The notes beneath the pieces were generated by a model. It did no database searches. It was not told the origin of the DNA and saw only the letters and a list, made by a program, of their open reading frames with translations. The translations under genes and the position numbers were made by a program. Of a stretch of DNA of 64,000 bases, positions 58,441-64,000 are shown in pieces. Origin of the DNA: Anseranas semipalmata (taxonomy: Eukaryota; Chordata; Aves; Anseriformes; Anseranatidae); NCBI GenBank assembly GCA_013399115.1, contig VXAA01003837.1, forward strand, positions 1,099,173 through 1,163,172. The letters are read 5' to 3'. How positions within the stretch are numbered: position 1 is the stretch's first letter; every line of letters starts with the position of its first letter.

Positions 58441-60559
58441 TTTGCGAACCAGAGCAGAGCTCCTTTAAAATGAAATGTAGTTAAAGCAACAAATCTCCTG
58501 TGAGAATGTATTCTTAAAACAATAAAAGCTTTCGAAGCAGGTTTGATAAAGGAAAGTACACTGTCCAATCATTAAATGGAAACATTTTCTGGTTACCACA
58601 TGAAAATATGCTTCATAAATCACTGTTGTCCTGTGAAACGAAAATCTAATCATAGATGAGGCCATGCACTTAGCAAGTTTTGTATGCATGGAAACTATGA
58701 AGCACAGTGTACTCCTACCCAGTGAAACCAAACATGTCACATTCATAAAGGAACCAGGGCCAGAACTGGCAGAAGTCTCAAAGGGAAAGGAAGGACATTG
58801 CTTCACTGACAATATGGACTCTGAAAATCTCCCCTTTAATATATACATGTATGGAGTTGTTTAAAGAATTTTTGCCCAGGGCCAGGATAGCTTTTACACT
58901 GTAGCTCCTGAAGAGGAACCTCTGGAAGCTTGCTGTCAAAACTGTAATATCATGGTACTCCAGGCCTTGTCTCACTTTCAAGTACTGGGAGATATCCAGA
59001 TAACCACACATCAGTGAGCTCAACCCCTGAAGCACACACGCTACCTGGTTAGTAGAGTGTGCAAGGCTGGGCAAGCAGAAGGTAGTAGCTCACGTCAGAT
59101 TTATCCCTCAGCACTACACAGGGCACAACTAGGTCCTTCAGCTCAGAGATGTTGAATGATATTGCAAGCTCAAGGAAATGGGGATGTACCATCTCATTTC
59201 TGGTGCCAATGGGCTGAGGTTTTGCCTTCAGTGGAGGTGGGACTTGATCTGCTGTGTTCAAGGACCATCTCATTGCCTACATTAGCATAACAACCAGTAA
59301 GACAACTGAATATAACAACACAGAAGAGGAAAAAATTGCTAAATATAGGAAACACTATTACCCAAAAAAGAAGAAATCTGGTCATTCAAAAGTTGTCAAG
59401 ACTACCTAAAGGCAAAGATTTCTGTAGGAAATATAGAGTCCGTTAGAGAAAATACAGGACCAATTGCGTATTTAATAGGTTGAAAGTCCCAATTTCAATT
59501 ATTGATTGATTAATTTAAGGTATCTGAGTGTGGAAGCTGACACTAGATGTGAGTAAATGAAGTTGGACATTAAGTAATACTTTAAGTGCCCAAATTGAAA
59601 AGAGCATACCTGGCTTCAGTAGGAAAAAAAGAAATTCAGACTCAGCTTCCTTGACCATGTTCCATTTCTAGGAGGATTTTAAAGAATGCAATTCACGCCC
59701 CAGCAATACAGATGCAATTACAGAAATGGAAAATGACCAAGTCATTCTCAGGTATTCAAAGAAAATTGGCATCTCCTGAATATTGAATTGTACTAGGTCC
59801 TAGCTTTCTATAAATACAGAAGATCAATAATTATCAGTGAAATGCTTTGCTAACGTCTGAAAGTTGGCAAGACTGAAATAAGAAATGCCATTTATGTGTT
59901 ACTGCCTGAGAGAAATAGTCTTTCCCGTTCTTCTGGTGAATACACCATGTAGCCTCATGATGAGGAATAATAATGGGCTGCTCCACTTCATGCTCAGGAA
60001 AGGAGTGAGTGAACAAATTTTGGCTAGAGCTGACCTGCTCTTCTCCTTTTGATGACCACTACAATGTTCACAGCCCTTCTGTTTTGAGGCCTGCAGAGCT
60101 CCTTCACCATACATCTTCATGGGGCAATGGTGTGTTAAGAACAGCTGCTCTTAGGAACCATTTGGAGATTCAGTGAATAACAAAAATATTGCTAACCATC
60201 CAAAGACCTTGGGGCACTTTCCAAAGGAGATAACATCGCCAGCCTTACTGTATAGGCACGGACAAGTGAAGAAAATCGCTCAAGCTTTTTGGAAGCAGGG
60301 TAGGATGGGAACTAGAGTTGAGGTTCCCCCTTCCCAAACTCCAACATCTTAGGGCTTTCTCCACTGCAGCAGACTTCAGAGTTTGGGAGAATAAAGGCAG
60401 AAGGGAATAAATAAGCTAGAAAACATATCATCATCATTACAAACATAAAAAGCTACAAATCTGTCACACTGCAGAAACTCTCACTTCATTGTTACTGTGA
60501 TTTATTGGGGAGCTAATTTTAAACAAGTTTTCTTTTCCAAAACCACAACACAAAAACAA
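58441..60559. other. Non-coding sequence, no gene seen
   Basis: AT-rich unique-looking sequence. A 127-codon minus-strand frame (58,465-58,848) shows no recognised family. A possible MIR scrap lies near 60,245-60,285 but is too weak to annotate. Confidence 0.5.
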
Positions 60560-60870
60560 ACTGAACAAGCAAGCCAGAGGACAGAAGCTAGTCGCTACCG
60601 GACAATTTAAGCAATAATCTCATTTGCTTTGTAGTATAAAAAGCAATAAAGGGCTGTTTACTGAGTGAATAAACACTGAATGAATCACAAAAAGCTCTTT
60701 ATTGCGATTATACTCCAAGGCAGAGGAGATTATTGTTATTACACAAGAAGGCACAATGTGAAAATTTAACTCAATGCGCCAGATTTTCAGACTGTTTCAG
60801 TCACACAATTGTGTTCAGAGAGTACATTGTGTCTAATCTTAGCACGCTGTTTTGACAATTCTGCATGCAA
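60560..60870. promoter_or_regulatory. Candidate conserved non-coding element with hairpin
   Basis: Repeat-free AT-rich block with 'ggcagaggagattattgtta', 'caatgcgccagattttcag' and 'tcacacaattgtgttcag', and an inverted repeat at 60,643-60,705. CpGs are retained at about 60,592, 60,599, 60,705 and 60,777. The composition suggests selection but is not proof. Confidence 0.25.
60643..60705. other. Hairpin-forming inverted repeat
   Basis: Arm GCAATAAAGGGCT (60,643-60,655) can pair with AGCTCTTTATTGC (60,693-60,705) along all 13 positions as RNA, with one G-U pair. Within the 37-base loop, GTTTA (60,656-60,660) can pair with TAAAC (60,670-60,674), giving a nested small stem. Whether it is transcribed is unknown. 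Confidence 0.55.
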
Positions 60871-63800
60871 ATCAGGTGGTGGGGTACAAATGCATTTAAT
60901 TAACTATTTACAGCCAATTTATGCAAGCCTGGTGGCTGGACACGTGTTTTGCACAAGCAACAGCATGCTGAACTGGTTCAAAGATCAGTTGCCCTGTGAT
61001 ATATTTAGACCTGCAGGAACCCTACAGACGTACGGTAGTGAGGAGCCTCCCAACCACACGTTCAGCCGCAAGGTGCATGGTATCTCCTCCTTGCCAGGCA
61101 AACCTGCACCCTTTCCACAGGAGGTTAGTTTCAAGGAGGTGAAGAAGGGGAATGTAAGCATTGAGAACAACGTTGATGAGTAGACCTTCTCTTTTTTTTT
61201 TCCCTTCCCATGTTTCTAACACGCTTTTTTCTTGTCAGGTAGTCTTGTCTTGTCTTGCAGTAAATTGAAGCTGCAGAGTTTTTTTTCTGTGTGTGCCTTC
61301 CTATTGTCAGACCATTAAGAAGAGTGAGAGATCTGCAAATACGACCTCAGTGGCATGGACTTCCTTTCCTGGACAGTCAGCAGGGATAAATTTTGCTACA
61401 ATTCAGGTGTGCAGTGCTCTGTCCTGCAGGAGCAAGCAGCCTTTTGAATGTGTGTGCTTCCCAGGCATGTGTTCAGACTACTGCCCTGCACAGGGATGGT
61501 GGTTCGGCTCTTGATGTGTCCTCATGTCCTTGTGCATTAGTGTTACTAGCCCCCCATCAGCTGACCCAAAGGACATCACCTCCTTCAAATAATTATCTAC
61601 ATTTGGCTATTGAGAATTTGCTAATTCTGCACTGGAGGTCTTGGAGTCCACATCCAATACAAGTTGACTGCAGTGAAACAGTTGGTGAAAAGTGGTCTTC
61701 CACCATTGCATTGTCTTCCCATGAAACCTGCTGCCTTGGTAAAGGCACCGGTGTCTGCACTAAGAACACAGAAGATGCTCCTGGTTACAGAAGATGCTCT
61801 CAAGTTGCAGAAGGTTTTCCTGGGGACTGTTACAGATTGGAATCCTGCATATCTTATGCACAGAGCTAGATTATTAACACATGATCAACAGGCAGTTATT
61901 GTTGAATGAGAAAAGCAGGTTAAGCCCTGAAGATATGATGGCTAAAAACTTAATTCACCTTTTTCATGTAGTTGGGCAGCTGGTAAGAACTATCTCCAGT
62001 GCAGCCTGACTGACATCTGAACATGAGATCCAGTTAGCTAATACATGAATTGGCCAGGTTTTTTCCTCTTGGCTTCCACTTTTAAGGTGCTCTGGTCTGG
62101 TGTTTACAACTGACTGTAAGCATTCATGGGAATGGAAGAAAACCTGGGTGAGGCAATGTCTTCTATTATGTATTCATCAAAAAACAGAGAAAATACCTAT
62201 AGCAGAAATAATATAATTTGTTAGACAGGAGATACAGTTTGAAAGGCAGGGTTGAACTCCCTTTAAAAAGATGCATAAGAATTTCAGTATAGATATTTTG
62301 TTTGATTTAAATTGCTTTTTGGTTTTCCTTCTTTCCCCCATTCAGCCACACAAGGAGAGAATAGAAATAGCATAATGTGATATTGGCAGTCTGTCTCATC
62401 AGGCAATAATAATCAAATCCAGCTACTTGGATGCAGCAAAAAAATCCTCCTGATTTTTTTCCAGAATTGTAGCTCTGCTCCATGTATTTGGTTTGACTTT
62501 TGAACTACAGAGTAACCAAGCAAGGACCTAAATTCACAACAGTAATTTGGCACAAATAGTTCAAATTTGCTCTCGTGTTTGTCCAGTTTGGGGGGTAATT
62601 AAGTAGATCCTAGGGATTTGGGTTTTATTTATTTATTTTAATGTAACTTAAACACTCCTCACTATGCTCTTTGTGAGGCTGACAATTTCAGTGCTAACAG
62701 CACATGGAACAGACATTGCAGAACAGTGCCAAGTGCTGATAAATTAAAATATGGCCTTTTGGATCTATTTTAGCCAAACCTCCCATGTGGAAAAGAGACA
62801 TCAACTTGGACCACTCAGGTAAAGTAAGAGGAGTGTAAGACCTTTTGTCATCAGCATTTCCTCATCTCACCTCTTGTATTACCAACATAAGGAGAAAGCA
62901 AGAGCTGTAATTGCCAATGAGAGCAAATGATGGTTGAAGTAAAATAACAAAAGGAAAAAGAAAATATAGAATATTATGGGAAGTGTACATGGAAAAAGAA
63001 AACCCACAGACTTTAAAAATATCAATCCCCTGAGCTCAAAGCAATGGATTTATTTTTTAAATTGTTAAATAAACACGAGGCAGGGGTGGAGGGGGCTGCC
63101 ATGGATGAGAATAGAAAGTATTTTGTTGCTGATAGTTCTGAATCTCCTTTGAAGGTTTATTTTGTGAAGGCCGAAGCTTTCAAGACCCTGAATTCAATTC
63201 CTTTGGGCTGCTGGCCTCTGTAAACACTTTCACGGACTACCAGTGGGGAAAGAGGAGCTCTGGCCCTAGAGAACAAAGCCTTCATGTTCAAGACACGGTT
63301 TCTCAGAGTAAGATGTGGTTTTGGCTGTTCTGCTCAAACCACTTACACCTGGTTTACTTCAGCAGTGCTGGGCAGGATATGGTAAAAGACCTGGAGTGTT
63401 AGGACCAAACGTACCAGATGTTCCTACACACACATGCCCTGTCACAGTGAAACTCCCAGCAACAGCCTGTCCCCTTTTTCATTCCCTTGACCACAATTCA
63501 ACAATCTAAGCAAAACATTATTTTTGAAGTATAACTCTTTTTTTTTCTTCCAGCTCTGACTCTCATTACCCCTTTGGCCAAGCCCCACTTAGGCTTAATT
63601 CTCCTTAGCAGAAAGACTCTTGTGTTAACAATTGCTATGTTTGATTATTCACTAGACATATAGGTATATTTTTACATTCACATAAAACATTCTTTTCTGA
63701 TGAAGGTAGGGGATTAACGTTGGCTCCCCTGTTTTCCTACAGTGATGTGTAGAGCCTTGCTTCTGTGTGCTCCCACCAGGACATACGGGCATAGAGAAAG

Positions 63801-64000
63801 CCAGTAGTGAGCAGGAGAGGAAGGCCTTACATTACTGAGTAAAACCTTGTCAGATCAAGTAGAAAAAAGCTAACATTCCCAATGGATTCATTCAAGGTTT
63901 TATGCTAATGCCTCCTGGGATGAGACTCCAGGAATACAGGGAATGACTTATAAATCCTCAAGCTGTCAGATGTGAGCAATAAATCTCCTTTAGTAGATAC
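60871..64000. other. Non-coding sequence, one doubtful open frame
   Basis: The frame 60,809-61,183 (124 codons) is discussed as a finding but not called as a gene. The 61,260-61,910 stretch is poor in stops and gives overlapping plus-strand frames of 158 and 81 codons without domains. The remainder to 64,000 is AT-rich, with a T-rich run at about 63,538-63,546 and nothing recognised. Confidence 0.45.

Noticed and set aside
61393..61869. 158-codon frame suspected as a processed pseudogene
   Set aside because: No poly-A tail, no recognisable parent protein and overlapping frames on both strands.
1..64000. LTR retrotransposon or endogenous retrovirus
   Set aside because: No paired LTRs, primer-binding site or gag/pol-like frame was seen on either strand.
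1..64000. CRISPR array, operons or prokaryotic mobile elements
   Set aside because: No regularly spaced repeats and no compact coding; the sequence is plainly eukaryotic.

Overview
The window is anonymous, non-coding vertebrate nuclear DNA, most likely from a bird. The best clue is a CR1 LINE at 54,948-55,457 (minus strand). It has an open C-terminal reading frame and the short ATTCTATG-type 3' end typical of avian CR1 elements. A second, very short CR1 3' tail lies at about 47,735-47,786 (plus strand). The other recognisable repeats are old and eroded: MIR/CORE-SINE-like copies and short palindromic repeats of a style common in turtles, crocodilians and birds. I see no mammalian L1 or Alu-type elements, no prokaryotic gene organisation, and no stretch that reads as a conserved protein exon. 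The species and chromosome cannot be named from sequence alone.

Layout. 1-5,000 is ordinary intergenic or intronic sequence with a small palindromic relic (2,944-3,021). 5,000-6,145 is a GC- and G-run-rich block with a G-quadruplex-type motif; it is poor in stop codons, so it shows long overlapping open frames on both strands. 8,296-8,455, 16,120-16,235, 17,600-17,820, 22,040-22,170, 26,770-27,060, 29,630-29,770, 40,985-41,165 and 58,240-58,440 carry CORE-SINE/MIR-like relics. 20,218-20,300, 24,829-24,905, 40,404-40,511, 40,573-40,660 and 54,288-54,360 carry palindromic relics. Simple repeats are scattered: poly-T, poly-A, (TA)n, (CATC)n, (TTTTC)n, (AAAAC)n. A 15-base assembly gap (44,723-44,737) sits inside a long T tract.

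Several blocks look like candidate conserved non-coding elements by composition alone (10,020-11,140; 15,780-16,080; 24,060-24,330; 35,290-35,480; 48,540-48,800; 57,690-57,900; 60,560-60,870). They are low-repeat and A/T-homeobox-motif-rich, with retained CpGs. This is inference; no alignment was possible. The window is therefore best read as a gene desert or the inside of a very large intron, where any function would be regulatory. I found no previously undescribed gene system. The observations most worth checking are a 23-24 bp motif repeated 338 bp apart (10,524 and 10,862), a 13-bp-stem hairpin at 60,643-60,705, the G-rich block near 5.7 kb, and the cluster of ancient palindromic and CORE-SINE relics at 40.4-41.2 kb.
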